From contig CAWDEC010000012.1 in NCBI GenBank assembly GCA_963801255.1, forward strand, positions 62,001 through 126,000: 64,000 nt of DNA, written 5' to 3'. The notes under the pieces are model-generated. The model made no database searches. It was not told where the DNA came from and saw nothing but the letters and a program-made list of their open reading frames with translations. Positions 1 to 10,774 of the stretch are shown here, one piece after another. The position numbers and the translations under genes are program-made. This DNA is from JAICXG01 sp963801255 (GTDB lineage: Bacteria; Verrucomicrobiota; Verrucomicrobiia; Chthoniobacterales; UBA10450). Numbering within the stretch: position 1 is the stretch's first letter; each line of letters opens with the position of its first letter.

Positions 1-2
1 GA

Positions 3-1313
3 GGCGACCTCGCTTACTCTGGCGGCACGGTATTCCGGTTTACCCCCGGAGGCGTGGTGACGGTGTTGCACGGCTTCACCGACCCCGAAGGCGACAAGCC
101 CGAGGGCGGCGTCGTCCAGGGCAGCGATGGCAACCTTTATGGCACCACAGAAGGCGGCAGCATTGCAAACTTAGGCGCTGTTTATCGGGTCACCCTGGCG
201 GGCGAGTTTACAGTCTTGCACCAGTTCACTGGGTCTCAGCCCACCGGGCCGACTGATGGGGCGCAACCCTTTGGCGAAATGATCCTGGCCAGCGACGGCA
301 ATTTCTACGGCACGACTTCCGAAGGCGGTGACGGCAACCTCGGCAGCGTTTTTCAGATCACACCTGCGGGCGTCTACACCACGATCTACAGCTTTCCCAA
401 CACAGGCATGAGCGGCGCCGGCATAACCGGCTCCCTGCCCCGGGGGACATTACTCCAGACCAGCGACGGCAACCTCGTCGGCACAACCACAGGCGGCAAC
501 GCTAGCGGCGGCGGCACGGTATATCGGATCAACCTCGTTCCCCAGCCCACGCTCCTAAACATTTCCACCCGACTGGATGTGCAGACCGGGGACAACGTCT
601 TGATCGGTGGATTCATCATCACTGGGACCCAGCCTAAGAAGGTTATCCTCCGCGCGATTGGACCCTCCCTGGCAAAAGCGGGTGTGAGCGGTGCCCTCGC
701 TGATACCATCCTGGAGTTACACAAACCCGACGGCACCATCGTCACCAACGATAACTGGAAAGACACCCAGGAAGCGGACATTATCGCGACGACTGTGCCG
801 CCCACGAATGACTTGGAATCGGCCATCGTGGCAACGCTCGATCCAGGTAACTACACCGCGATCGTGAGTGGCAAGAACGCCGGCACCGGTGTAGCCTTGA
901 TCGAGGCTTATGATCTCGATAGCACAGCTGACTCCGAGTTGGCCAACATTAGCACGCGCGGTTTCGTGCAAACGGGAGCCAACGTCATGATTGGGGGCTT
1001 TATTGTCGGGGGAAACACTTCCAGCGTTGCTCTGCGCGCCATCGGACCTTCGCTCTCAGCCGCCGGCGTTACTGGCGCTCTGGTCGATCCCTTCCTCGAG
1101 TTGCACGATAGCAACGGCGCCGTGCTCGCTTCCAATGATAACTGGAAGAACAGCCCGGACAAACAAGTCTTCATCGACGCCGGTATCGCCCCGACGAGCG
1201 ACAAGGAGTCCATCATCCTCGGCACACTTGCGCCCGGAAACTATACCGCGATTGTCAGCGGAGTTGGCGGCAGCACCGGCGTCGGTCTCGTTGAGGCCTA
1301 CAACCTACACTAA
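3..1313 (+). CDS. GloVer-repeat secreted protein with two C-terminal NISTR domains (5' partial)
   Basis: The reading frame is open from base 3, so the true start lies upstream of the window; the methionine at 54 is internal. The N-terminal 175 residues or so consist of repeats of the type 'SDGNLYGTTEGG...G.VYR.T', which match the GloVer (Gloeobacter/Verrucomicrobia) tandem repeat family, a probable beta-propeller. The rest holds two tandem copies, about 125 residues each, of a domain starting 'NISTR' and containing 'GGFI', 'RAIGPSL', 'NDNWK' and 'PGNYTAIVSG', ending near 'EAYDL' or 'EAYNL'. That domain recurs at 19022-19621 and as a remnant at 1541-1630. Cell-surface or extracellular location is inferred from the family; the signal peptide would lie outside the window. 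No enzymatic function can be assigned. Confidence 0.85.
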   Translation, partial: GDLAYSGGTVFRFTPGGVVTVLHGFTDPEGDKPEGGVVQGSDGNLYGTTEGGSIANLGAVYRVTLAGEFTVLHQFTGSQPTGPTDGAQPFGEMILASDGNFYGTTSEGGDGNLGSVFQITPAGVYTTIYSFPNTGMSGAGITGSLPRGTLLQTSDGNLVGTTTGGNASGGGTVYRINLVPQPTLLNISTRLDVQTGDNVLIGGFIITGTQPKKVILRAIGPSLAKAGVSGALADTILELHKPDGTIVTNDNWKDTQEADIIATTVPPTNDLESAIVATLDPGNYTAIVSGKNAGTGVALIEAYDLDSTADSELANISTRGFVQTGANVMIGGFIVGGNTSSVALRAIGPSLSAAGVTGALVDPFLELHDSNGAVLASNDNWKNSPDKQVFIDAGIAPTSDKESIILGTLAPGNYTAIVSGVGGSTGVGLVEAYNLH

Positions 1314-1540
1314 CACTGGAAGCTCAGATCTGACAGAATGGTTCTCTGAAAGGTTGCGAGACCCGCAGACAGTGAGTGAATGGTCTCAAAATAAGGACGC
1401 TGCGTTGTTCTTTTACGGCTTAGGAGGAATGTTCACACGGCGCGAACAAGGTGGTCTCGGGATAATCTTACGAACACAAATTACGAGGTAAAAAGTAACT
1501 GTTTTCGAGGGGTTCCCCAACGATCAACCTCACTTGCGAG

Positions 1541-1630
1541 AAGCTAACTCCCGCGGCTTACACCGCCATCGTCCGTGGCAAGAATAACACGACCGGCGCC
1601 GGACTAATGGAAGTTTATAACTTACAGTAA
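1541..1630 (+). pseudogene. Remnant of a NISTR-domain C-terminus
   Basis: One frame reads 'PAAYTAIVRGKNNTTGAGLM' followed by EVYNLQ and a stop at 1628-1630. This matches the last 30 residues of the NISTR domain that ends the gene just upstream ('PGNYTAIVSG...GVGLVEAYNLH'). No start or upstream domain is present in frame, so it is the broken 3' end of a lost paralogue, probably left by tandem duplication and deletion. The rest of 1314-1892 shows no convincing gene. Confidence 0.7.
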
Positions 1631-1892
1631 CCAGCTGCCCGGAATACGCAGAGCTCAATAACCGTATCCGGCTGGGCTGCAGGTTCAAAGGCCAGATCGG
1701 GATGTAAGGTGCCTCCACGCGCTTCCAGGATCAAGCCGATCGAAGGCGAGCGACGCGATTCTGGTCCCTGGAGGCTCCCCATTCTTTGGTGTCGCGAAAG
1801 ACCGGCTTTTTTTCGCGCGAGGCAAATAGCAGGATTGCAACTCCAGAGCTACCTCGCAACAATAGCCGACCTCGCGAACCGCACTGGTCCCG

Positions 1893-2627
1893 ATGTTTAC
1901 TGCGCTGTTTTTTCTAATTGCTCTGCTATCCGAGATTATCGGAACCATCGCCGGTTTTGGCTCGTCGGTTTTCTTCGTTCCTCTTGCGGGTTTCTTCTTC
2001 GAGTTTCACCAGGTCCTTGCCTTAACGAGCATCCTGCATGTATTCAGCAATGCGGCGAAACTGGTGTTGTTTGGGAAGCACGTGCGCGTCCAATTGCTGA
2101 TCTTACTCGGCGTCCCAAGCATAGCGGGAGTGATCGTCGGTGCATACCTCAGCACAAGGCTTAAATTTCAATTCGATGAATTGATTCTTGGTCTGTTTTT
2201 GATTGGCTTCAGCCTGTTCTTTCTTTGGCGACCGAAAGCCAAGGTATCCGCGTCGAAACTCAATGCCATCAGTGCCGGAGGTGTTGCCGGATTCTCGGCC
2301 GGACTCATTGGCACCGGCGGCGCGATCCGCGGACTTGCTTTGGCGGCCTTTGATCTGGAAAAAGGAGTGTTCGTAGCGACCTCGGCCGCGGTCGATTCCG
2401 GCGTCGATTTCAGCCGAATGGTAATTTATCTCCGGAATGGCTATCTCTCGGCAAACTCGTTGGGCTACCTGCTCGGCTTGTTGGTCATCGCCTTTGTCGG
2501 TTCGTATATCGGCAAGATCGTCCTCAGTAACATTGATCAGAAATATTTTCGAAGAGTTGTGTTGATCTTCGTACTAATAATCGGCGCGACAACACTTGGC
2601 CGAGCAATCAATGAACTTGGCCGTTAA
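1893..2627 (+). CDS. TauE/SafE (DUF81) family membrane transporter
   Basis: A 244-residue, very hydrophobic protein with about seven to eight predicted membrane segments. It begins with the 'IAGFGSSVFFVPL' type N-terminal motif and has the internal repeat 'GFSAGLIGTGGAIRGLAL', the two half-repeat glycine-rich motifs of the TauE/SafE family of sulfite/sulfonate or organic anion exporters. Length is typical of the family. The substrate cannot be read from sequence. It stands alone between secreted-protein genes: the upstream region is degenerate and the downstream gene is convergent, so no operon partner is visible. Confidence 0.85.
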   Translation: MFTALFFLIALLSEIIGTIAGFGSSVFFVPLAGFFFEFHQVLALTSILHVFSNAAKLVLFGKHVRVQLLILLGVPSIAGVIVGAYLSTRLKFQFDELILGLFLIGFSLFFLWRPKAKVSASKLNAISAGGVAGFSAGLIGTGGAIRGLALAAFDLEKGVFVATSAAVDSGVDFSRMVIYLRNGYLSANSLGYLLGLLVIAFVGSYIGKIVLSNIDQKYFRRVVLIFVLIIGATTLGRAINELGR

Positions 2628-2885
2628 CCGAGGAGTCACCAATCAAGGAGTGATTGCTACTTTCAGGTCGCGCGCTTCGTCTGATGCACTCGAACCTTCC
2701 ACTGTTACAGCGGAATACTCGTTGTATCAGCTGGAATACCAATCGCGGTAGCGTCATCGTTTCGATGACCAGTAGTATAAGGTAGCTAATTGAGCAATGC
2801 TCGCTAACTGTCGTGGCAGGAGCTTCGCCCACTTCAAGGCCGGGTTCAGTAATGCCGGGATTTATTTTCGACCTGCCGATCGGGG

Positions 2886-4305
2886 TTAAGGGATGATGTA
2901 GGTAGTCAGGATTCCCTGCGTTCGATCGAAGGTTCTGGCCGGCCTGGCCTCTGCGTTAGTGACAAGGAACGCAATCGCTCCCACGCAAGGAGGTCCAACG
3001 TGCTTGAACGTTGCCTGGCCATTGGAATTCGTCTGACCGACGACTGTCTCATCGAGCCAGTAATCGTCGAAGAAGTGACCGGTAACCCTTACGCCCGACA
3101 GCGGCACGCCCGCCTCGTTCTTTACTATTAGCTTGGCCTGCGCTTGATCGGACCCCTGATCGCAACGGTCAGAGCCCTTCCCCTTCATCTGGATACTGGT
3201 CACCTGGATGCAATTGCTGGTGCAGGGCTGACCAGGAACCAATTTCACCAGGCGCTGGCCGGATTGGCCAATGATCATCCGGGCCAGAACCTGTCCGCTC
3301 ACGTTCATCGGTCCGACGTTAGTGAGGACGCTTCCGGCATAGGCCGGCGAAACGAGAGCAGCGAGGTCCTGCAAGAGACCGCTAGGACCGCCCGCGATCA
3401 TGCCCGTCGACTGAACCGTGGCTGTGATATCTTGCGCGTCGTTGATCGAACCGATGCCGGCCAGGCTCAAGTGGCCCGTGCCTGCAAACCCTATCTGTTG
3501 CCAGGTCCCGTCGTGGTAGCGGAACGGATAAACAAGGTTCTCCGCTCCTGTGTTCACCAGGAAGCGAGCCTCGTCGCCAGCGTCGTTGATGCCTACCGTA
3601 GAGTTCTGCAAAAGGAAATCCCTGGGAGGAGGTGCCAGCGCGATCACGCTGCCCGGATCACCGAGGTGATACCAATGGCCAACCGTGGCCACCGTTCCAG
3701 CGGGACTGATCCCGAGCGGGGTTTCCGCAGGGAAGCCCTGCGTGACGAGGTTGACCATACCGCCAGCCTCAGTCCACATGAAACGGAGTCTGAGCGCCGG
3801 ACGACGTCGAGGCGTAGCCGACCGCCCGATTGTTGTCGTCGATCCCGATGGCGATCGAGTCGTGGGTCCCCGGTAGCAAGCCCATGTCGATTGGCATATA
3901 GGTGTTACCGCTGGGCTTCCACGCCGCAGCGTGACCAAAACCTAACAGGCCTCCGAATCCAGAGATCCAGCCCAGATTGTTGATGTCAGAGGTAGTGACG
4001 CCGCTGAGCCCCGGAACGTTAGGCAAAACAATTCTCTCTCCACCCTTCCACACGACTGGCTCGAGGGGGGGCAGGCACGAGGACCCACAGCCCGGGTCGG
4101 GATACGAGTTTCCGGTGACGTCTCCCGCGTCATTCATCGCGGCGCCGAACGCTGCGGTGGCCACGAGATCGACGACGTAGATCGACGCGATGGCTTCGGG
4201 ACTCTTGGATTCGATACTGACGGGGTCCGCTGCCAGGACAGTAGCCGGTCCGACGAGAGTAACAACGACGGTTACGAAGGCAGCTAACAGTGTTATCTTT
4301 TTCAT
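2886..4305 (-). pseudogene. HAF-repeat secreted protein, interrupted by a one-base frameshift
   Basis: Translation from 4305 gives a clear signal peptide ('MKKITLLAAFVTVVVTLVGP...') preceded by a good Shine-Dalgarno (GAAGGAG). HAF-type repeats follow ('INDAGDVTGNS', 'INNLGWISGFG', 'IGIDDNNRAVGYAST'). The frame stops near 3768, but the next frame continues the same repeat at 'FMWTEAGGMVNL', so removing one base around 3780-3784 restores one protein of about 470 residues. The C-terminus (3200-2886) is an Ig-like/carboxypeptidase-regulatory-like domain ('GVPLSGVRVTGHF...TNSNGQATF') with several cysteines. It is an exported, probably surface protein of unknown role. The frameshift may be real or an assembly error. 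Confidence 0.75.
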
Positions 4306-4329
4306 AGGATTCTCCTTCTCAGTTCTCTT

Positions 4330-6886
4330 TTATGGTGTAATCGAAAATACGATTCCAGCTCCGTCGGAGCTGTTCTGAAAGAGCTTGTCGCGCACAATCA
4401 CCCGCACTCGCACGTCGGGAATCCCAGAACTTGCAGGCAGCTCCCATTTAAAATTCTTGTTAGTGGCGGCAAGGTCCTTAACCACAAAATGCCAGGTTTG
4501 TCCGCCATTGGTCGAGTACTGGATATCGAATGAATGGAGGCCTTCCTGCGCCGAAGCTTTCCACTTAATCGGAACAATGCTTCCACCGGCAAAGGACTGC
4601 CCTGTAGTGGGCGAAGTGAGCTGCACCTTGGGCGCCTTAATTCCGAGCGCCGGGTCGGGTCGGATCGAGAAGTATCCTGGCGAAAAGAACCATTTTAGAT
4701 CATTGGAGTTAATATGTGACAAGACAACCTGCCGAACGCTGTCAGTGCTCACGATCGGCAAAGCAATGGACGTAACGATCGTGGTAAAAAGCCCACCATC
4801 CGCCTCGAGGAAAAGATTACCTTCTATCACGCCATTGGTGTTGCCTGTCCAAGTCTCTGCGGGTGTGTTACGGCCCCCGATAAAGGTCTGACCTGAGTAG
4901 TCGGACGTTATCTGAATGTTGCCGGTGATATTCCCGGTGCTCACAATGATAGGGGTCTGATCCCATCCTTGTTGGCCGCTCGCGTCGATGGTCACAATCC
5001 GAAGGAACTGAGGCAGGTTCGTGAACGCGAAGCCAACATTTGGAATCGTAATTTCAAGCGAACGAGCTGATGCCGGCACGTTGTCGGCAAGGATGATCGG
5101 TGGGCGCGTGGGATTATCGAAATCAGCGCCTTCAGGGGAAAGCAGGATACGCTGACTCGCCAGTGTTGTGCTATTAGAGACGGTCCACCGTAAAATCAGT
5201 TTTTCGCCTGAGGTAACATAGAAGTCCGGTGGGCGGGTAATCGGTACTAATACCATACCAACTATTTCCCAGGGGGGTCATCCTTACTACCGGTGGATTC
5301 TTTGCTATATCGGGCGGCGCAGTTAGGAATGGTTTAAAATTTACCGGACCAACAATCAAGTCGCCCTCGCCCCCAGGGTTCCCAGAGTTGGTTGGCCCAG
5401 TCGGTGAGCCCCAATAGTTGTTTTGGGCCGGCATCGAGGACCCGCTGTTAGAAACGCCCGTCCCGTTTCCCTCAAACCAGTTCGGTAACAGATCGGAAGC
5501 ACTTAGCCGGAAACTCCCCTGGGGCGTTGCCTGCACACCAATTTCGTTGTCGAAGAGGCGGGTTTTGCTGAGATTGGCCATACCGAAGGTGTTGGCGTTG
5601 ACTCCAGCGAGATTGTTCTGGAAAAGCGAGTTGGTGATATCCAGAAAACTGTCACTGATTGAAGCGCCAAAGAGATTTCCGCGCTGCACCGTAACATAGT
5701 CTAGGTGATTGCCTTCGGTCCCGTTAGTCTGGAAGATCAACCCAGTCCATGGAATGCCGGGATTGAGGGCGTCAAAGGTGATGGGAGCGGTGGGAAGTCC
5801 ATTTGAGATCAGCCGGCGCGTGCTAACGAAGTTTAGTCCTGCAAAGCCGGTCTTTGTCGAATCGAAGAGGACCGTAACACCAGGATCGATAGTGAGCGTT
5901 CCACCGCCATTGACCCATCCATCCACCAGATAAGGCACTCCAAGATTGGCCCAGCGCGCGACAGGGCCACCGGCGCCGTCGTGGACCCAGATAAGATTAT
6001 TTGTATTTCCCGTGAGCGGGACGACCGAGGTAGGTAACAGTCCGCCTTCAACGTCCACCGGGTAAAGATTGCCCTGGAGCACATTGTTCGTTCCCAGTAG
6101 GAAGTCTCCGCCCCAGAGGCTCACACCGCCACCAGCCGTTACGTTGCTGGCGCGCATGCCATCCACCATCATTGGCTGAACTGCCTGATTGGTCTCGCGA
6201 AAGATAGTGAACGGTTGTCCGTCCACTGTATTGGCGCCAAGGAGGCGAGTGTAACCGCGTAAGATGCTGGCAGTCGAGTTGGTGAAGATGCAATCCCTCA
6301 GTGCCAGATACGAATCCGTAATCTGCATCAAGCTGTTGACAAAGTTGCACCGCGTCAGCGTGATGACACCGGGGCCACCCGACAGGATGTCCAGGGTAAA
6401 AAGAATTCCGTCAGGACCAGTAAAGGTTGAATCAGAGATGGTAACCTTCCCCGGCCCATGGCGGAATTGACCGCCCACGTCAGTGAACGCCATCGTGACA
6501 GTGCCCTTTTCCACCATGATTACCGGTGGAAAGACGTCCTGCGCGGTAATCGTAATGTGGTTGATCGATTGCCCCTGAAGATTCAACTTGCCCGCCACCG
6601 TGACCATGTGTCCTTGGAACTCAAGCACAACCCCAGGCTCCACAAGAACGGTTCCATTCTTTGGGATAGTGAGATCCTCACAAATTTGAAAAGGACTGTT
6701 CGCGGCCGCCCAGGTGACGGTCGCACCGGGTCCAGGTATCGGAGGCAGATTACAACCTGCGCGCAGCGGGCTCGCCACGAAAAGCAAACCTGCCGCGATC
6801 GCGGTTTCGAAAGTGCGCCGAAGTCGTGGATGGCTAGCGTTGTTGCGTGGCCTTAAGGTTGTCCTAGGAGCGGCGATTGTTTTCAT
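4330..6886 (-). pseudogene. Right-handed beta-helix secreted protein with C-terminal Ig-like region, interrupted by a frameshift
   Basis: The N-terminal reading frame from 6886 has a twin-arginine-rich/hydrophobic leader (about 45 residues, ending near 'SPLRAG'). It then has about 480 residues of parallel beta-helix-like repeats: 'ILFTLDILSGGPGVITLTRC', 'LRDCIFTNST', 'NNYWGSPTGPTNSGNPGGEG'. The frame is lost at a run of six G (5272-5277). The next frame continues directly with about 310 more residues ending in an Ig-like segment ('VQLTSPTTGQSF...GSIVPIKWKAS'). Deleting one base of the run joins both halves into one protein of about 850 residues. It lies 24 bases upstream of the HAF gene on the same strand. 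Carbohydrate binding or degradation is possible for this fold but not shown. Confidence 0.75.
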
Positions 6887-6967
6887 ATGATTACGTTACT
6901 TGATTGTAGGTAGCCTTTTCATCAGTATTTGCGAAAGTTAGGGCGTTTTTTTCAATGGGAGATCGCA

Positions 6968-8702
6968 CTAGTTACATGACGGTACCATCGGCGGAAAGCA
7001 GCCCGCTGGATCAGTAAGCTCAACCATGTGTTCGCCGGGCGGCGGGTTGTTGATCGAGAGTTGGGCCTGGTTGCCATTAATGGTCACGGGAGTGGGGTTG
7101 CCATCGACTGTGATGGTGACCTGTTCGCCGGAGTGGCTCGTATTAGTGAGGGTAACCTTGGCCTGTAATTTCTGGCCGCCGCCACCGGACTTGCAGCGCG
7201 CCTGGAAAGAAAGCAGATCTCCACATGGGATACCGCTACCTCCCCCGTCCACTCCGGTGTCGATCGCGTAGAGATAAGTGTATGGGTCGGCGGCATTGTC
7301 ATTCACATCCATCCCGACGTAAACCGTGGCGGCATCGAGACTGAAGCGGGGCCGCGATATGGGTCGGACGAAGCCACCGTTTTCCGCAGGCAGATCGACT
7401 TGCCAGGAAAGGGTGCCAGTCGCGGCGTCGATGCCCTGAACGGCGCTGGGCCCGCCAATACCGTTAGCGCCGACGACCACCAAAGTGTTGGAAGAATCGA
7501 CAACGGGACCCACCAGGTAGCCGATGCTGTTCGCCAGCTTCCATTTCACACTCAGGTCAGGATTGAGCGCCATGACATTGGTGGGAAAATTCTCACCTAC
7601 ATAGGTCGTGCCATCAAAACCGACGTTCGGCGCGGTCAAGGTATTGAAGAAGGACGAACGCAGCAGGTTACCACTCGAATCAAAGACGCCGAGCTGATTG
7701 CTAGCTATGGTCGAATAAATGTTTCCGCCCGGACCGACGGCCGGTTGATCGTCCGTGCCGCCGGCCAAACGAGCGAAAAGAAAGGTGCCACCGAGTCGGA
7801 AGAATTGCAGTCCGTTATTGTTGTCGAGGTTGTTCATATCAAAGTAAAATTGGTTGGTCGGCCCAAACACGATTTCGCGAGTGCGAAGCTCTGCGCCTCT
7901 TCCAGTGAGGTAATTGGGGCGATTAGCCAGCACCTGCCCAGCCCGTGAGATCGTCATCTCGCCCAAACCATTCGGGAGTCCGGCGTCCTCGGTCACGGCG
8001 TAAATCTTGCCATCCGGCCCAATATCCGGCCCCGCTCCTACCTGCGCGCCGCTCGGGTCGGTAATCGTCCATTTCAAGGTCCCGTCCCGATTTACAGCGT
8101 AGATTTTGTTGACGGATGAACCAAAATAGATGGTGCCGTCGGGCCCGACCTCGACCGATTGAATCGCAACTGGGCCGGTGTTGAAGATCCATTTCACGCC
8201 CCCGCTTGGCGTGAGCGCGTAGAGATGACCTCCGACATCAAGGGCATAAATGGTCCCATCCGGTCCGATCCCGGCGCGGCCCTGAATGTAAAGGCCATCT
8301 GCCTGGAAGCGCCACTGAACACGACCGACCGCCGAGCGCGCCGTCACTGTCAGCGGCAGAGTGTTACTCGTGCCGCCGGAAGTGACGACCTGCACTGGCT
8401 CCGAACCCACCGGCGAGGAGTCAGGACACGTAGGCGGTGATCGAGGCGTCCGTCCAGTTGCTCACCGGCGCCGTCGCGCCGCCGATTGTTACAATACCGC
8501 TGCCCTGCTCGGCGCCGAAGCTGCTACCGCTGATTTTGAGACGACCAGCCTGCGCAAGAGTGGTAACGGACAACGCGCTGATGGTTGGCGCGGTTAGGGT
8601 GCGTGTGCCGGAGAGAGCGAAAGCAGAAGGCTGCAGTGTGACCGCTGCGAAGACGAAGCCAAAGGCAAGAACACGACGTAAGGCTTGAAGTATCGAAGTC
8701 AT
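6968..8702 (-). pseudogene. PQQ-like beta-propeller secreted protein with IPT/TIG domain and Cys-containing C-terminal module, frameshifted
   Basis: From 8702 the protein has a signal peptide and an IPT/TIG-like domain ('APTISALSVTTLAQAGRLKI...SFGAEQGSG'), then stops at about 8421. The next frame resumes 'PDSSPVGSEPVQVVTSGG' and continues through six or more PQQ-like repeats ('VGPDGTIYFGSS.NKIYAVN'). The intact paralogue at 8816-10606 has the matching sequence in one frame ('AYVPERARLTTVPVQVVNDS'), so one extra base near 8424-8429 is the lesion. The last 90 residues ('GIPCGDLLSFQARCKS...DPAGCFPPMVPSC') form a module with four cysteines that is nearly identical to the end of the gene at 12224-13969. 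Confidence 0.78.
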
Positions 8703-8815
8703 ATGATTAATAAGATTTAAGGGTTGTACTATCCATTGCCTGATGTAAGTGTGATTAAGTTCATTTCGTTAGGGGCGTAGTCGAAAACACGATGCCACGG
8801 CAAGCGGCTGGCGTT

Positions 8816-10606
8816 CTACTTGGTGATGCTCTTGCTTAGAACGCTGTTGGCTGGGTCGAAGGTATATCCAGTCTTCGTGACGTCGGCGACGGTCAAGGTG
8901 TATGTGCCGTGTCCGCTCTGTGTGCTGAACGTAGCATTGCCGCTTGTGTCGGTTGTAGCCCTCTTCTTTTGAGTCGAGCCGGTGGGCAACTCCCACTTGA
9001 TAGCAACCGTTGCGCTTGGAATAACTGTCCCGTTTTCGTCTTTGACGGTAACAACGCCCTTGACCTTGACCTGATCGCCTTGCGTCTTGGTGGAAAGATT
9101 GATGCTGGTGCTGCGCAGCAACGTGCCGGACGTCGAGCTGGTGGCATCGACGGCATACAAGAAGCAAAACGTGGCCGTGCCGCCGGTAATTGCCGTCCCG
9201 AAGTAAACCGTGCTGCCGTCCGGCGTGAAACGAGGGATGGATTGCATGTTTTGGTTCCCGCCACTTTCGACACCCAAATCCAAACTCCACAAGAGCTGGC
9301 CGCTCGATGTGCTGAACGCCCTGACAAAACCGGGCACTCCGAAGTTTGGCGCGCCGCCGGTGAAAACAATGTCGTTAGCAGGACTCACGACTGGATAGCT
9401 CAGGATGCTGCCGTCGAAGAAGGTCCATAGCGGTATGAAATCGCCAGTAACCCCTTGAAGGTAACTCAGACTCTGGCCAAAGTAGACTCTGCCATCCGGC
9501 CCGACGGTCGGCACGGATATGCTGAGGCCTGGGCTTGGGAAATAACTTCTGAGCAACGTTCCGCTTGCCGGATCGAATGCGTTGAGTGACCAGTTTCCGC
9601 CGGTCGGCACGGTTGCCGAGAGAAAGACCGTGCCGTCGGGTCCGACGATTGGCCGCTCTTGCTGCATCATGTCGCTCTTCGTCATGAACAGCGGAATCGC
9701 CCACACCTGTTCACCGGTCAGATTGAAGGCATACATGTGATTGCGTTCCGAGCTGCCGAAATCGTCGAATGTCACGTAAAATTGGTCCACCGCTCCGGCG
9801 GGATGGGACGGGCCGAAAGACATTTCCACCCCGAGTTGCCCCTGCTCTGCCATGACCGGATCGCCCGTGTTGCTCCAGAGCAACTGGCCCGCCGGAGATA
9901 AGGCCAACGCCCCCAGACCCCCTATGTCGGTCACCGCGTAAATGTTTCCATCCGGCCCTACGGTCGGACCTGCTATCACACCTTGGCCGCCTGGTGGTTC
10001 AGTAAAAGTCCACTTCAAGGATCCGTTCGGTTTGATCGCGGTGATAGTCGAACTGTCTGCAACATAGACGGTGCCGTCGATGCCGATACTGGGCGGTCCC
10101 GCGGCGAAGATGCGCGTCGTAAAGATCCACTTCAACCCCCCATCAGGTCGGAGCGCATAAACATTCCCGCTCGAGTCGTGGATGACTACCGTGCCATCCG
10201 CACCGACTGCGGGTCGCTGCAGTATGTAGGGCGAATCCGCCTGGAAGCGCCATTTCACGCGATCATTCGCAATGCGTGTGTTGACAGTGAGGCTAAGCGT
10301 GTTGCTTGACTGGCCCGAATCGTTGACCACTTGCACAGGCACCGTAGTCAAGCGGGCCCTCTCCGGGACGTAGGCGACGATGCGGGTTCTCTCCCAGCTG
10401 GCGACGGGTGCGGAGATGCCGTCGATTAGTACCTCACCCCTGCCGCCGAAGTTGCCACCGAGAATTTCCAAGTAGCTACTGCGGTCGAGTGTGTTGGCCG
10501 ATAGACTGGATATCGTACCGGGGCCTTTGACTGTGCCGTATACTGGTGCCAAGACAAATGTTGCAACAGCAGCCATCGTCAGTTTCTGCATTAGTTTCAG
10601 TTTCAT
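8816..10606 (-). CDS. PQQ-like beta-propeller secreted protein
   Basis: About 596 residues from the methionine at 10606 ('MKLKLMQKLTMAAVATFVLA'), chosen because it opens a signal peptide; an upstream ATG at 10642 is possible. The order is signal peptide, IPT/TIG-like domain ('SSLSANTLDRSSYLEILGGN'), then a PQQ-like repeat propeller ('VGADGTVVIHDSSGNVYALR', 'VGPDGNIYAVTD', 'VGPDGRVYFGQS'). A C-terminal Big-like domain follows ('VVTVKDENGTVIPSATVAIK...TTDTSGNATFS'). It is a paralogue of the frameshifted gene directly downstream, but its C-terminal module is different. PQQ binding is not implied; such repeats in exported proteins are usually structural. Function unknown. Confidence 0.85.
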   Translation of the reverse strand: MKLKLMQKLTMAAVATFVLAPVYGTVKGPGTISSLSANTLDRSSYLEILGGNFGGRGEVLIDGISAPVASWERTRIVAYVPERARLTTVPVQVVNDSGQSSNTLSLTVNTRIANDRVKWRFQADSPYILQRPAVGADGTVVIHDSSGNVYALRPDGGLKWIFTTRIFAAGPPSIGIDGTVYVADSSTITAIKPNGSLKWTFTEPPGGQGVIAGPTVGPDGNIYAVTDIGGLGALALSPAGQLLWSNTGDPVMAEQGQLGVEMSFGPSHPAGAVDQFYVTFDDFGSSERNHMYAFNLTGEQVWAIPLFMTKSDMMQQERPIVGPDGTVFLSATVPTGGNWSLNAFDPASGTLLRSYFPSPGLSISVPTVGPDGRVYFGQSLSYLQGVTGDFIPLWTFFDGSILSYPVVSPANDIVFTGGAPNFGVPGFVRAFSTSSGQLLWSLDLGVESGGNQNMQSIPRFTPDGSTVYFGTAITGGTATFCFLYAVDATSSTSGTLLRSTSINLSTKTQGDQVKVKGVVTVKDENGTVIPSATVAIKWELPTGSTQKKRATTDTSGNATFSTQSGHGTYTLTVADVTKTGYTFDPANSVLSKSITK

Positions 10607-10774
10607 AGGAGTGTCTAATGGTTCGCGTTTTGTCGCTGACACGCTCTGGTTTAGTCGGCTGGGCGTGGTTAGTTTCTATTTGATGGTCTTTGAATAGGTG
10701 CTCGTTATTTTCTGTGCCTGCATTTCTTGGGAAAGACCGACCTTATTTTCTTACGGCGGCAAGTAGCGTTGGAC

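Noticed and set aside
2886..8702. Programmed frameshifting as the reason for the split secreted genes
   Set aside because: The three sites share no slippery heptamer or downstream structure; only one lies in a homopolymer run.
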